A stretch of 64,000 nt of DNA from Maribacter vaceletii (GTDB lineage: Bacteria > Bacteroidota > Bacteroidia > Flavobacteriales > Flavobacteriaceae): the NCBI RefSeq assembly GCF_003634105.1, contig NZ_RBIQ01000009.1:248001-312000 (forward strand), read 5' to 3'. The notes beneath the pieces were generated by a model, which saw only the letters and a list, made by a program, of their open reading frames with translations, had not been told where the DNA came from and made no database searches. Both the position numbers and the translations under genes were made by a program. Positions within the stretch are counted from its first letter, which is position 1. Each line of letters starts with the position of its first letter. Below, piece by piece: positions 17,025 to 25,794 of this stretch.

Positions 17025-17111
17025 ATGACAACTTTTTTTTCAATTTTATTTGTATTACTTTTTATTAATGCTGTATTACTTTTTTTTAGCTTAGGAAAAG
17101 CTAAAAAATAA
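17025..17111 (+). CDS. 28-aa single-pass membrane micro-protein (family member 1)
   Basis: This ORF starts at an ATG 91 nt after a -7 box. The product begins MTTFFSILFVLLFINAV and continues LLFFSLGKAKK: a hydrophobic segment of about 20 residues with a short positive tail, so N-out or N-in insertion with a cytoplasmic Lys tail is plausible. It shares the pattern M-T/A-(T)-F-F-S/T-I with the ORFs at 17192 and 32877, which supports it as a real gene. Function is unknown. Confidence 0.6.
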   Translation: MTTFFSILFVLLFINAVLLFFSLGKAKK

Positions 17112-17191
17112 CTATTACAGGTAGGGTATTTACTAGTCCTGTTGTTTTATAAACAAACAACTACAAATCTAGTATTCTTAATATTTTACTT

Positions 17192-17293
17192 ATGGCAACT
17201 TTCTTTAGTATTGTATTTTCCCTTTTAATTTTGAACTGTATTTTTTTTATTTTGAGTTTTAAAAATCAGAAAAAACCTAAAAAAATTATATAA
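17192..17293 (+). CDS. 33-aa single-pass membrane micro-protein (family member 2)
   Basis: It lies 80 nt downstream of micro-ORF 1 on the same strand. The product starts MATFFSIVFSLLILNCIF and ends in a very basic tail (KNQKKPKKII). Aligned with member 1, the start, the Asn at position 15 and the FS near the end of the membrane segment are shared, so this looks like a tandem duplicate. A terminator hairpin follows at 17296. Function is unknown. Confidence 0.6.
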   Translation: MATFFSIVFSLLILNCIFFILSFKNQKKPKKII

Positions 17294-17295
17294 AA

Positions 17296-17328
17296 AAAAG
17301 CCCATTTCTATTACAGAAAAGGGCTTTT
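17296..17328. terminator. Bidirectional terminator
   Basis: Arms AAAAGCCC and GGGCTTTT with an inner TTTCT/AGAAA pairing. It separates the micro-ORFs from the convergent PPIase gene. Confidence 0.75.
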
Positions 17329-17349
17329 ATGTATTATAGAGTAAGTAAT

Positions 17350-18282
17350 TTATCCTACACCCATTAATTCTACATCAAAAATTAGAGTAGCATCTGGTGG
17401 TATAACGCCACCTGCTCCTGCACTACCATACGCTAAATTAGATGGTATTACAAAACGGGCTTTATCTCCTACTTTTAATAAAGCAATACCTTCATCCCAT
17501 CCTGGAATTACTTGCCCTATTCCTAATTGAAAATCTATTGGTTCATTACGCTTATAAGAAGAATCAAAAACTTGACCACTTAATAAAGAGCCTTCATAGT
17601 GTACAGATACTTTCTTTCCACTTTCTGCTTGCGCTCCAGAACCATTTTGAATCATTTTATAACGTAAACCGCTTTCTGTTTGGTCAAAACCAGCTGCTAC
17701 TTTATCTAATTCTGCTGCTTGTCTTGCTTTTTCTGCTGCTTTTCTTTCTTCTCCAGAACTTGCAAAAGTTTTAAATGCTTGTAACGCATCCCAAGCGTTA
17801 GCTTCCTCACCAACACGTACAATCTCTAAACTATCAATTTTATCTCCTTGTGCTACAGCATCAACAACTTCTTGTCCAGATGTTACATTTCCAAATACTG
17901 TATGTTTATTATCTAACCATGGCGTTGGTACATGCGTTATAAAAAATTGACTACCATTAGTACCAGGACCAGCATTTGCCATAGATAAAACTCCTGGTTC
18001 ACTATGATTTAAATCTGGATGAAACTCATCATCAAATTTATAACCGGCGTCTCCTGTTCCTGTTCCTTGTGGGCAACCACCTTGAATCATAAAATCTGGG
18101 ATTACTCTATGAAAACTTAATCCATCATAATAAGCTTCTCCTGCTGCTTTTGCCGAATTTTCCATTTTACCCTCTGCTAAAGCAACAAAGTTACCTACAG
18201 TTCCTGGGGTTTTATCATGTGTGAGTTTTACTAATATCTCACCTTTAGTTGTATTGAATTTTGCGTAAATGCCGTCTTGCAT
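17350..18282 (-). CDS. Dual-family peptidyl-prolyl isomerase: cyclophilin-FKBP fusion
   Basis: A 310-aa protein joining two unrelated prolyl isomerases. The cyclophilin domain (about 1-150) has FHRVIPDFMIQGG, GTNGSQFFITH and PWLDNKHTVFG, including the Arg, Phe, Gln, Trp and His of the active site. A linker of about 50 residues rich in Ala, Glu and Lys follows. The FKBP domain (about 200-310) has VFDSSYKR, GQVIPGWDEGI, LAYGSAGAG and IFDVELM, again with the active-site aromatic residues intact. No signal peptide is present, so it is probably cytoplasmic. This order matches the cyclophilin-FKBP fusion known in Flavobacterium. A TATCTTTG -7 box lies at 18305-18312. Confidence 0.95.
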   Translation of the reverse strand: MQDGIYAKFNTTKGEILVKLTHDKTPGTVGNFVALAEGKMENSAKAAGEAYYDGLSFHRVIPDFMIQGGCPQGTGTGDAGYKFDDEFHPDLNHSEPGVLSMANAGPGTNGSQFFITHVPTPWLDNKHTVFGNVTSGQEVVDAVAQGDKIDSLEIVRVGEEANAWDALQAFKTFASSGEERKAAEKARQAAELDKVAAGFDQTESGLRYKMIQNGSGAQAESGKKVSVHYEGSLLSGQVFDSSYKRNEPIDFQLGIGQVIPGWDEGIALLKVGDKARFVIPSNLAYGSAGAGGVIPPDATLIFDVELMGVG

Positions 18283-18304
18283 AATGCTATTTTTATATGA
18301 GCGG

Positions 18305-18312
18305 CAAAGATA
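18305..18312 (-). promoter_or_regulatory. -7 element of PPIase promoter
   Basis: TATCTTTG on the minus strand, 22 nt before the start codon. Confidence 0.5.
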
Positions 18313-18387
18313 CTAATTTTTAAAAGTTTTCACCACGCTATTACAGCATTTACCTTAGAATCATCTCCTAAATTTTAGTTAATAATA

Positions 18388-19785
18388 TTACCCTTTAATT
18401 TTTGGAGGTAACTTTACTCCGTAAGTATCAAAAAGATACACTAAGCTTGCCATTGTTGCTGCTCCAAGTTGTAATTCTCTTTTATTTACGTGTTCAAAAG
18501 TATCATTCTCTGCATGATGGTGGTCAAAATACCTTTGAGAATCTGGTCTTAGTCCTGCTAATACTATGTTTTCATTTTTTAAAGGACCTACATCTGCTCC
18601 ACTACCTCCTCTTACAAACATGTGAATTAAATAAGGTTCAAATAGTTTTTTCCAGCTTTCTACTTGTTTAAAATTTGCATCAGAACAATCAAAAGAAAAA
18701 CCTCTTGGCGTAAATCCGCCTGCATCACTCTCTAATGCAAAAACATGATTTTCCTTTTTACTTTTTGCTACCTCAGCATATTTATTACCACCACGTAAAC
18801 CGTTTTCTTCATTCATAAATAAAACTACTCTTATAGTACGTTTTGGTTTGTATCCTGTTTCCTTTAGTAAACGTAATACCTCCATACTTTGCACCACTCC
18901 AGCTCCATCATCATGAGAGCCATCCCCTAAATCCCAAGAATCTAAATGCCCGCCTACTATCATAATTTCATTTGGATAAGTGGTACCTTTTATTTCCCCT
19001 ATAACATTAAAAGATTCTACATCTTTATACTGCTTGCAATTTTGTTTAAAATAGAATTTTATATCTGGATTAAGTTTTAAAGTTGTACTCAACAATTCCG
19101 CTCCATTGGTACTTATTGCTGCTGCAGGCACTCTATTTGCAACAGGAGTCTCCCCATAACTCATGGAACCAGTATGTGGAAAATCGTCTAAACGTAAATT
19201 AACCGACCTTACAATTACCCCGACAGCTCCGTATTTCCCAGCTTCCTCTGCTCCTGAATAACGCTGATCAACACAACCAGAATAAGAATGAAATGTACTT
19301 ATTAAAGTTGGCTCCATTGGCCTATTATAAAAAACTATTTTCCCTTCTATATTTTTTCTTCCTAAAGCTTTTAAATCTTCAATACCTTTAACTTCAATTA
19401 TATTTGCTTTTACACCTTTTTGTGGTGTTGCTACAGAACCTCCTAATGCACATATTGGAATGTTTGTAGTTTCTCCAGGTGATGTTTCAAAATAAGCAAA
19501 CTCAGGTGTGCCTCGCACCCATTTTGGAACCATTACTGGTTGTAACCATACCCTATCTAACCCTAAAGAGTCTAATTCTTTTTTTGTATACTCTACTGCT
19601 TTTTGTGCTTGTATAGATCCAGATAGCCTTCCTCCTATTTGGTTAGAAAGATAATTAAGCCAATCATAACCCTGTCCCTTTACTAATGAGGCGTTATAAA
19701 TACTTTTTAATTGTTTTTCATCTGCAGTTTGCGCATTAATAACAAATACAGAAAATAGTATAAGTATAAGAATGTTATTTTTCAT
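18388..19785 (-). CDS. M28-family zinc peptidase (carboxypeptidase Q-like), secreted
   Basis: A 465-aa protein with a signal peptide ending near VINAQ. A PA-like insert lies at about 130-240. The zinc peptidase core follows: GGHLDSWDLGDGSHDDGAG (first His and bridging Asp), FMNEENG (catalytic Glu), ESDAGG (Asp) and FDHHHAENDTFEHV (last His). All M28 metal ligands are visible. The resemblance to plasma glutamate carboxypeptidase (carboxypeptidase Q) suggests dipeptide or peptide hydrolysis in the periplasm. The start overlaps the PPK2 stop by 11 nt, indicating co-transcription. Confidence 0.88.
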   Translation of the reverse strand: MKNNILILILFSVFVINAQTADEKQLKSIYNASLVKGQGYDWLNYLSNQIGGRLSGSIQAQKAVEYTKKELDSLGLDRVWLQPVMVPKWVRGTPEFAYFETSPGETTNIPICALGGSVATPQKGVKANIIEVKGIEDLKALGRKNIEGKIVFYNRPMEPTLISTFHSYSGCVDQRYSGAEEAGKYGAVGVIVRSVNLRLDDFPHTGSMSYGETPVANRVPAAAISTNGAELLSTTLKLNPDIKFYFKQNCKQYKDVESFNVIGEIKGTTYPNEIMIVGGHLDSWDLGDGSHDDGAGVVQSMEVLRLLKETGYKPKRTIRVVLFMNEENGLRGGNKYAEVAKSKKENHVFALESDAGGFTPRGFSFDCSDANFKQVESWKKLFEPYLIHMFVRGGSGADVGPLKNENIVLAGLRPDSQRYFDHHHAENDTFEHVNKRELQLGAATMASLVYLFDTYGVKLPPKIKG

Positions 19786-20656
19786 TATTTAATTGGTTTT
19801 CGTAATCCTCTAAATTAGCCATTATTTTACTATCTAAAGCCGGCTCTACCACATCTTTGTATTTTTTTAACTCTTGTAATAAGATACTTGCTACAATTAC
19901 CCGTGCACCTTTTTTATTATCCGCAGGTATTATGTACCATGGAGCATGTTCTTTACTTGTTTTAAGAATTGCTTCTTCATAACAAGCTTGGTAGCTTTCC
20001 CATAATTTACGTTCTTTTAAGTCTCCTGGCGAAAACTTCCAATGCTTTTCTTTTATTGCTAATCTTCGTAGTAGTCTTTGTCTTTGCTCTTCTTTTGAAA
20101 GGTTTAGAAAAAATTTAAACATAATAGTGCCATTTTCTGCTAAGTTTTTCTCAAAATCATTAATCTGCCTAAATCTTCTATCCCAAAACTCTTGATTTAT
20201 ATCCTCTACGCTATGTATTCCTGGTATATGTTCTCCCATAATATACTCTGGGTGCACTCTTGTTACTAACACATTTTCATAATGCGTTCTATTAAACACA
20301 CCAAAAGTTCCTTTTGCTGGTAATGCTATATAATGCCTCCATAAATAATTATGACTTCGTTCTAAATCTGTAGGAACCTTAAAACTATGTACTTTTACCC
20401 CACTAACATTAAAATCTTTAAATACTTCTCTAATTAGACTATCCTTACCAGAAGTATCCATTCCTTGCAGGCAAATTAATACGCTATACTTATCGTGCGC
20501 ATAAAAAACATCTTGCAAATCTCCTAAATCTTTTCGAATAGACCTTAAGTCCTTTTTTAACTCTTTGTCTGTAACTTTAAAATCCTCTTTTGTATTTAAA
20601 TTCTTAATTACAGTGGTCTTCTTTGCTAAATAGGTTTCTGAATTTATAGTGCGCAT
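19775..20656 (-). CDS. Polyphosphate kinase 2 family protein
   Basis: A 293-aa PPK2-type kinase. PPK2 enzymes phosphorylate nucleoside mono- or diphosphates with polyphosphate. Walker A is LQGMDTSGKDSLIRE (about 62-76); the lid and Walker B region includes GVFNRTHYENVLVTRVHP. The Arg-rich KEEQRQRLLRRL lid is present. Whether it uses AMP, ADP or GDP cannot be told from these motifs alone. It is upstream of, and overlaps, the M28 peptidase gene. Confidence 0.9.
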   Translation of the reverse strand: MRTINSETYLAKKTTVIKNLNTKEDFKVTDKELKKDLRSIRKDLGDLQDVFYAHDKYSVLICLQGMDTSGKDSLIREVFKDFNVSGVKVHSFKVPTDLERSHNYLWRHYIALPAKGTFGVFNRTHYENVLVTRVHPEYIMGEHIPGIHSVEDINQEFWDRRFRQINDFEKNLAENGTIMFKFFLNLSKEEQRQRLLRRLAIKEKHWKFSPGDLKERKLWESYQACYEEAILKTSKEHAPWYIIPADNKKGARVIVASILLQELKKYKDVVEPALDSKIMANLEDYENQLNNEK

Positions 20657-20853
20657 ATTCTAAAAATGTAAATTGTTATTTTCTTTAAAGGTAAAAAATG
20701 TTGTTATAAATATCCTTTTATCCGTTAATACTTTCCTTTTAGCAGGCTCATCGGTATTAATTTGTATATCATCGAAAATCTATTACTAATGAGATAACAA
20801 TATGTATTTTTACATTGTAATAACCCAAATTTTACATTTAACCTAATTTTACT

Positions 20854-21540
20854 ATGAAGTATTCTTACTTTATTTTACTTACTATAATACTTTGCTTATT
20901 TTCTTCTTTTAAGCCTAGTAAACCATGTGAATATGCAGGTTCTAATATAGGTTTTGTAAAAACCGAAACACAAAAAGCAATTAAGAAAAATGATATTAAC
21001 GTTGCACGCTATCATGCCTACAAAGCAATAAAAGCTATTGAAAAAACAAAAGATCAATTAAATAACTGTGGTTGTGATTATGCTGCCACTAGTATAGAAG
21101 ATAGCTTTAAAGATTTAGTTTTAGCTACTAGAGCAACTACACTAAGAAGTACAAAAATATTACTAAACCGTTCTTTAGAAAAAACAATAGGAAGCCTAGA
21201 AGCATTAGAAAAACACGAATTACATAATAGTGATTATGCTAGTGATGTTTTAGCAGTAAATACCATAGGTGTTAGCAAAAAAAATAAGTCTTTGGCTGCT
21301 CCTAAAGGCATTTTATTAGAGAAAAAAATTGACTCTACTTTATTTGCCTACGAAAAATCTTTACAAAAAATAGTGGAAACTGTAGACTGTAAAAAAGCAT
21401 TACATTATGCAACTCAAATTTTTGAACATTGCGAACAACAATTACTTAAACCTAATTTATCTGAAGGTAAAAAATACTATAATTTACGCACTAAAGAAAT
21501 TACTGCAAACGCTATTGAACAATTAAATAATTGTAATTAA
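20854..21540 (+). CDS. Exported helical protein, unknown function
   Basis: A 228-aa protein with a signal peptide (about 1-19, LFSSFKPSKPC). Four Cys occur in the mature protein, including an NNCGCDY pair, and it is otherwise mostly helical with two similar halves around AYKAIKAIEKTKDQL and later HYATQIFEHCEQQL. I do not recognise a named domain. It stops 6 nt before the convergent regulator gene stop. Confidence 0.7.
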   Translation: MKYSYFILLTIILCLFSSFKPSKPCEYAGSNIGFVKTETQKAIKKNDINVARYHAYKAIKAIEKTKDQLNNCGCDYAATSIEDSFKDLVLATRATTLRSTKILLNRSLEKTIGSLEALEKHELHNSDYASDVLAVNTIGVSKKNKSLAAPKGILLEKKIDSTLFAYEKSLQKIVETVDCKKALHYATQIFEHCEQQLLKPNLSEGKKYYNLRTKEITANAIEQLNNCN

Positions 21541-21546
21541 CAAAGC

Positions 21547-22710
21547 TTATTTACTAGCAAATAATTTTACATCTTCTTCAGTAACCTCAGCTCCTCCAAG
21601 AATAATTAAACGTTCTACAACATTACGTAGCTCTCTAATATTCCCTGTCCAATCGTAACTTTTCAATAATTTAATAGCTTTATCAGAAAAGGTCTTGGTT
21701 GCAATACCTTGTTCCGAAGTTATTTTTTTTACAAAATGAGTTATTAATAATGGAATATCTTCCCTACGATTATTTAAAGCAGGAACTTTTATAAGAATTA
21801 CTGCCAATCTATGGTATAAATCTTCTCTAAAATTACCTTCAGCTATTTCTTTTTTTAAATCCTTATTTGTAGCTGCTAATACTCTTACATCTACTTTAAC
21901 ATCTTTATCTGTACCAACTCTAGAAATTTTATTTTCCTGTAAAGCTCGTAATACTTTTGCCTGCGCAGACAAGCTCATATCTCCTATTTCGTCTAGAAAA
22001 ATAGTTCCCTTATTTGCTGCTTCAAATTTACCTGCTCTATCTTTTACTGCAGAAGTAAAAGCGCCTTTTACATGACCAAACAACTCACTTTCTATTAGTT
22101 CTGATGGTATTGCTGCACAGTTAACTTCTATAAAAGGAGAAGCGCTCCTAGGGCTTTTTTCGTGTAACCAATGTGCAACTAACTCCTTACCTGTACCATT
22201 AGACCCGGTGATTAAGACTCTTGCATCTGTAGGAGCCACTTTTTCTATCATATCTTTTATTGCAGATATTTCATCACTATCTCCAATCATTTGGTAGTTT
22301 TTACTAACTTTTTTCTTCAGTTTTTTATTTTCTACCACTAATTCTTTACGATCTAAAGCATTGCGAACAGTAGTTAATAACCTATTTAAATCTGGTGGTT
22401 TAGAAATATAATCAAAAGCCCCTAAACGCATTGTATTAACTGCTGTATCTAAATCTCCATGACCAGATATCATGATAAAAGGAATTTCTGGTTTTATCTT
22501 TTTTGCGGCCTCTAAAACCTCAACACCATCCATTTTTGGCATTTTTATATCACAAAGCACAAGGTCATAATCTTTATTTTTAAGAATCTCTATGCCTCTT
22601 AAACCGTCTTCTGCCTCTTCTACTACATACTGATCATTTTCCTCTGATAATATCTTAACTAGAACTCTTCTTATAGACGACTCGTCTTCAATAACTAATA
22701 TTCTTGACAT
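21547..22710 (-). CDS. NtrC-like sigma-54 response regulator lacking a DNA-binding domain
   Basis: A 387-aa two-domain protein. The receiver (1-120) has the acidic pair in IEDESS, phospho-acceptor Asp in LCDIKMPKMDG and Lys in ISKPPD. The AAA+ domain (about 140-380) has Walker A GSNGTGKELVAHWLHE, Walker B GTIFLDEIGDM, an arginine-finger region FREDLYHRLAV and sensor 2 WTGNIRELRNVVERL. The sigma-54 loop reads GAFTSA, not GAFTGA. The protein ends about 15 residues after the AAA+ domain, so no Fis-type helix-turn-helix is present. It ends a five-gene operon; no histidine kinase is adjacent. Confidence 0.93.
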   Translation of the reverse strand: MSRILVIEDESSIRRVLVKILSEENDQYVVEEAEDGLRGIEILKNKDYDLVLCDIKMPKMDGVEVLEAAKKIKPEIPFIMISGHGDLDTAVNTMRLGAFDYISKPPDLNRLLTTVRNALDRKELVVENKKLKKKVSKNYQMIGDSDEISAIKDMIEKVAPTDARVLITGSNGTGKELVAHWLHEKSPRSASPFIEVNCAAIPSELIESELFGHVKGAFTSAVKDRAGKFEAANKGTIFLDEIGDMSLSAQAKVLRALQENKISRVGTDKDVKVDVRVLAATNKDLKKEIAEGNFREDLYHRLAVILIKVPALNNRREDIPLLITHFVKKITSEQGIATKTFSDKAIKLLKSYDWTGNIRELRNVVERLIILGGAEVTEEDVKLFASK

Positions 22711-22719
22711 ATGCTTTGT

Positions 22720-23589
22720 TTAAATTCCTATTCTTATTCCTGTTCTAAAATAAAACCCTGGTTTATTATTTAAAATAAACACACTATTCCTATCTGTATC
22801 TCTTAACGTTCCATTTTGTATTATACTATGCCCACCCATAAGATATACTGAAATATCTTTAGTAATTTTATGTTGATACCCAATAGTTGCTAAAAAAGAG
22901 GTAGACGAAACATCAGTTGAAGTACTATTATCATCTAACAAAATATCATTCTGAATATTTACATAATACCCGTCTAAAATTAATTCAGTTTGAAAAAAAT
23001 GATCCTTCTTTAGAAAATATTTTAAACCCGTTTTTGGGACCCCTAATGTGTACGACCAGTTTTTATGAAATCTTTTCTCATAATATACAAAGGGTAACGG
23101 CACTCGTATTGACGATGTATTGTTATAAGACAAACCCAACACTAATCTAAAAGGTTTTTCCACATCTTTTTTTTCTTTAAAAGCTCCTACTGTTGCGTTT
23201 ATTTTAAAATCCTTTTTATCAAACTCTATGGAGAAATTTGAAGCCCATCTAGGGGTTATTAGACCTATAAACCTCCAATCATCATTCCATTTAAGAACGT
23301 ATCCGAAATTTAAGTCTACCACATAAAATTTTGCTAAAGCTTCTTGAGCTTCTACAGTTAATGTGGATGGAATTTCATAATCGTATTGATTATATTCTGC
23401 CCCTACAACTAGCACATCTTTTTTAAATACTTTAATAGGAACATTAGCAACTAATTTAATTCTAGATGTTCTATTACCAACATCAGTCTTAGGTAAAAGC
23501 ATATACTCTGCTCTAAAAACATCTGGAGTTTGCGAATAACCAAAAAAGCAATAAATAAAAAACAAACAATAAAAAAAAACTTTACCCAT
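22720..23589 (-). CDS. DUF6268-type outer-membrane beta-barrel protein
   Basis: A 289-aa protein with a signal peptide (about 1-18, ending GYSQ). The rest is made of alternating polar/hydrophobic strands that end in FYFRTGIRIGI, with a C-terminal hydrophobic residue as in outer-membrane barrels. The opening FRAEYMLLPKTDVGNRTS resembles DUF6268 proteins; I am moderately sure of that name. It lies between an MscS channel and a response regulator in the same operon (gaps of 26 and 9 nt). Confidence 0.7.
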   Translation of the reverse strand: MGKVFFYCLFFIYCFFGYSQTPDVFRAEYMLLPKTDVGNRTSRIKLVANVPIKVFKKDVLVVGAEYNQYDYEIPSTLTVEAQEALAKFYVVDLNFGYVLKWNDDWRFIGLITPRWASNFSIEFDKKDFKINATVGAFKEKKDVEKPFRLVLGLSYNNTSSIRVPLPFVYYEKRFHKNWSYTLGVPKTGLKYFLKKDHFFQTELILDGYYVNIQNDILLDDNSTSTDVSSTSFLATIGYQHKITKDISVYLMGGHSIIQNGTLRDTDRNSVFILNNKPGFYFRTGIRIGI

Positions 23590-23615
23590 ATACTACTAAA
23601 CTTCTTTATGCTTCG

Positions 23616-24464
23616 CTATTTCTTTGTTATAATATGTACATCTCTTTGCGGAAAAGGAATACTTATATTATTCTCATTAAATTTAGTATTTATTCCATAC
23701 CTAACCTTACTTTTTAAGCCTGGTGCGTTAAAACTATCTTTAATGTAAAAATGGACAGAAAATAATAATGCACTATCCCCAAAATCTTCAAATTGTACAA
23801 AAGGCTTAGGACTGTTTAATAAAGATTTTTCTTCTGTTACTACTTCTAATAAAAGTTTTGTAACCAAATCCACATCACTACCATAAGCTACTCCAACTTT
23901 CACCATTTCTCGAGTAGTTTTATGATTTTGTGTATAATTATAAATACTATCTGTTAAAAATTTATGATTGGGAATTACAATTACTTTATCATCTCGCGTT
24001 AAGGCTCTTGTTGTACGCAATCGTATTTCAAAAACCCGCCCAACTTTATTTTCTACTTCTATTATATCTCCTACATGCAAAGATTGATCCAAAATGATTA
24101 AAATTCCAGAAATTATATCTTGGAAAAGATATTGCAAAGCAAAACCCAACCCAACAAAAAGTGCTGCAGAGGCCGTTAATAATACTGTTAAGTTAATACC
24201 AGAAGAGTGTAATATGGTAAGAACAGTCATTATATAAAAAAGATACTTTAAGAACCCAAAAATACTCTGAAACTTATTTTGATCTTCTTCTGGAAGTTTT
24301 ACCGTTACTAACTTGTGAATTAATTTAAGCAAATAGGTAACAATAATTATTGCAATTACAATAGTTAATAACGTACTTATTGTAATGTGCCCACTATCAC
24401 TAGAATAAATTTCTAATGCCAAAAAATCTTTTATTACGCTAAAAAAATCTACTAACTTATCCAT
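23616..24464 (-). CDS. MscS-family mechanosensitive channel (operon copy)
   Basis: A 282-aa inner-membrane protein with three predicted membrane helices in the first 120 residues. The pore helix has ALFVGLGFALQYLFQDIISG (about 98-117), typical of the Gly/Ala-rich TM3. The beta domain shows GDIIEVENKVGRVFEIRLRT and VIPNHKFLTDSIYNYT. It would open on membrane tension and release osmolytes. It sits 1 nt after the ABC permease gene, so it is co-translated with an ABC exporter of the NatAB type. A second, different MscS is at 40173. Confidence 0.93.
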   Translation of the reverse strand: MDKLVDFFSVIKDFLALEIYSSDSGHITISTLLTIVIAIIIVTYLLKLIHKLVTVKLPEEDQNKFQSIFGFLKYLFYIMTVLTILHSSGINLTVLLTASAALFVGLGFALQYLFQDIISGILIILDQSLHVGDIIEVENKVGRVFEIRLRTTRALTRDDKVIVIPNHKFLTDSIYNYTQNHKTTREMVKVGVAYGSDVDLVTKLLLEVVTEEKSLLNSPKPFVQFEDFGDSALLFSVHFYIKDSFNAPGLKSKVRYGINTKFNENNISIPFPQRDVHIITKK

Positions 24465-24465
24465 T

Positions 24466-25794
24466 CTAATATTTTAACCATTTAAATATTTCTTTGTAGG
24501 TAGGTTTTTTACCGTACATTAAAATACCAACTCTGTATATTTTAGATGCCAGCCATACAATCCCAATAAATGTAACTACTAACAATAGTATTGAAGTTAA
24601 TAGTTGCCACAACGGCACACCTCCTTCTCCAATACCGCTTGGCAGTCTCATTAGCATAACTATTGGAGATGTTAATGGAAAAATTGAAAAACCAACAGCA
24701 ATAGGACCGTGAGGATTACTAAATACTGAGAAAAAACCAACATAAATAGCCAACATTAAAGGTAAAATAGTTGGAAATATAAATTGCTGAGTATCTGTCT
24801 CATTATCTACCGCAGCACCAATAGCTGCATAAATAGAACTGTAAATTAGGTATCCTAAAAGAAAATAAATTATAAAAAACGAAATTAATGTAAACCAAGG
24901 AATATCTATAAGTTCCTGTGCATACACCTGCATAGTTTGATCCATAGTTGGTATGGTAGTGTTTATACTTGCAGTTAACTCTGCTCCGTTTTGTAAAGCA
25001 GAGAGTTCTATATCTAAAAAAGAAAAAGCTATTACCATTAACAGAGACCCTAACAGTATCCATATTAGGAATTGTGTTATTCCTGCTAAAGATGTTCCAA
25101 GAATTTTACCTAGCATTAATTGAAAAGGCTTTACAGATGAAATAATAATTTCTATTATCCTGCTTGTTTTCTCTTCAATAACACTTCGCATTACAAAACC
25201 ACCATAGATTATAATAAACATCATTATAAGGTACCCAAAAGCACCACCTATTACAGCCTTAATCTCATTAATTCCTTTTACATTTTGCTTACCATTAAAA
25301 GTAGCTGTATTAATAGCATAATTTACCTTTAAAGCAGAAAAATCTTTTGCAGATACTCCCAAATTTTGCAATCTTTTTTCTCTTAACCTATCTTGAAAAA
25401 CAAGCTCTAAACGACTAATTAAACTTGTATTTGGAGATTTTTTACTATAAAAAAAAGACCTAGCAACTACTTGCTCTAAATTAGATTCTTTAGGTATATA
25501 CAACAAACCTGAATATCCCATTTTTAAAGTAGAGTCCTTAGCTGTCTCTAAATTTATTTCGTTAAAATGAATAAAAGAAGTTCCTTCAGTAGTTAAAAAC
25601 TCATTAGAAAAATAATCACTTTCATTTAATAGCGCTACAATACTTTTTTCATTATCATTAATCTTTGTTAAATAGGCTATTAAAACACCCATTCCTACCA
25701 TGAGTACAGGGCTTAAAAACGTCATAACAACAAAAGATTTATTACGCACTTTTGCTATATATTCTCTCTTAATTATTAAAAATAATTTATTCAT
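24466..25794 (-). CDS. ABC-2 type permease (NatB-like)
   Basis: A 442-aa permease. One membrane helix lies near the N terminus (SFVVMTFLSPVLMVGMGVLIAY, about 21-42), then a large extracytoplasmic domain of about 130 residues. A C-terminal block of five to six helices includes EEKTSRIIEIIISSVKPFQL, the ABC-2 coupling motif. NatA/NatB systems export sodium in Bacillus, but the same fold serves lipids or peptides, so the substrate is open. It overlaps the ATPase gene by 8 nt. Confidence 0.9.
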   Translation of the reverse strand: MNKLFLIIKREYIAKVRNKSFVVMTFLSPVLMVGMGVLIAYLTKINDNEKSIVALLNESDYFSNEFLTTEGTSFIHFNEINLETAKDSTLKMGYSGLLYIPKESNLEQVVARSFFYSKKSPNTSLISRLELVFQDRLREKRLQNLGVSAKDFSALKVNYAINTATFNGKQNVKGINEIKAVIGGAFGYLIMMFIIIYGGFVMRSVIEEKTSRIIEIIISSVKPFQLMLGKILGTSLAGITQFLIWILLGSLLMVIAFSFLDIELSALQNGAELTASINTTIPTMDQTMQVYAQELIDIPWFTLISFFIIYFLLGYLIYSSIYAAIGAAVDNETDTQQFIFPTILPLMLAIYVGFFSVFSNPHGPIAVGFSIFPLTSPIVMLMRLPSGIGEGGVPLWQLLTSILLLVVTFIGIVWLASKIYRVGILMYGKKPTYKEIFKWLKY

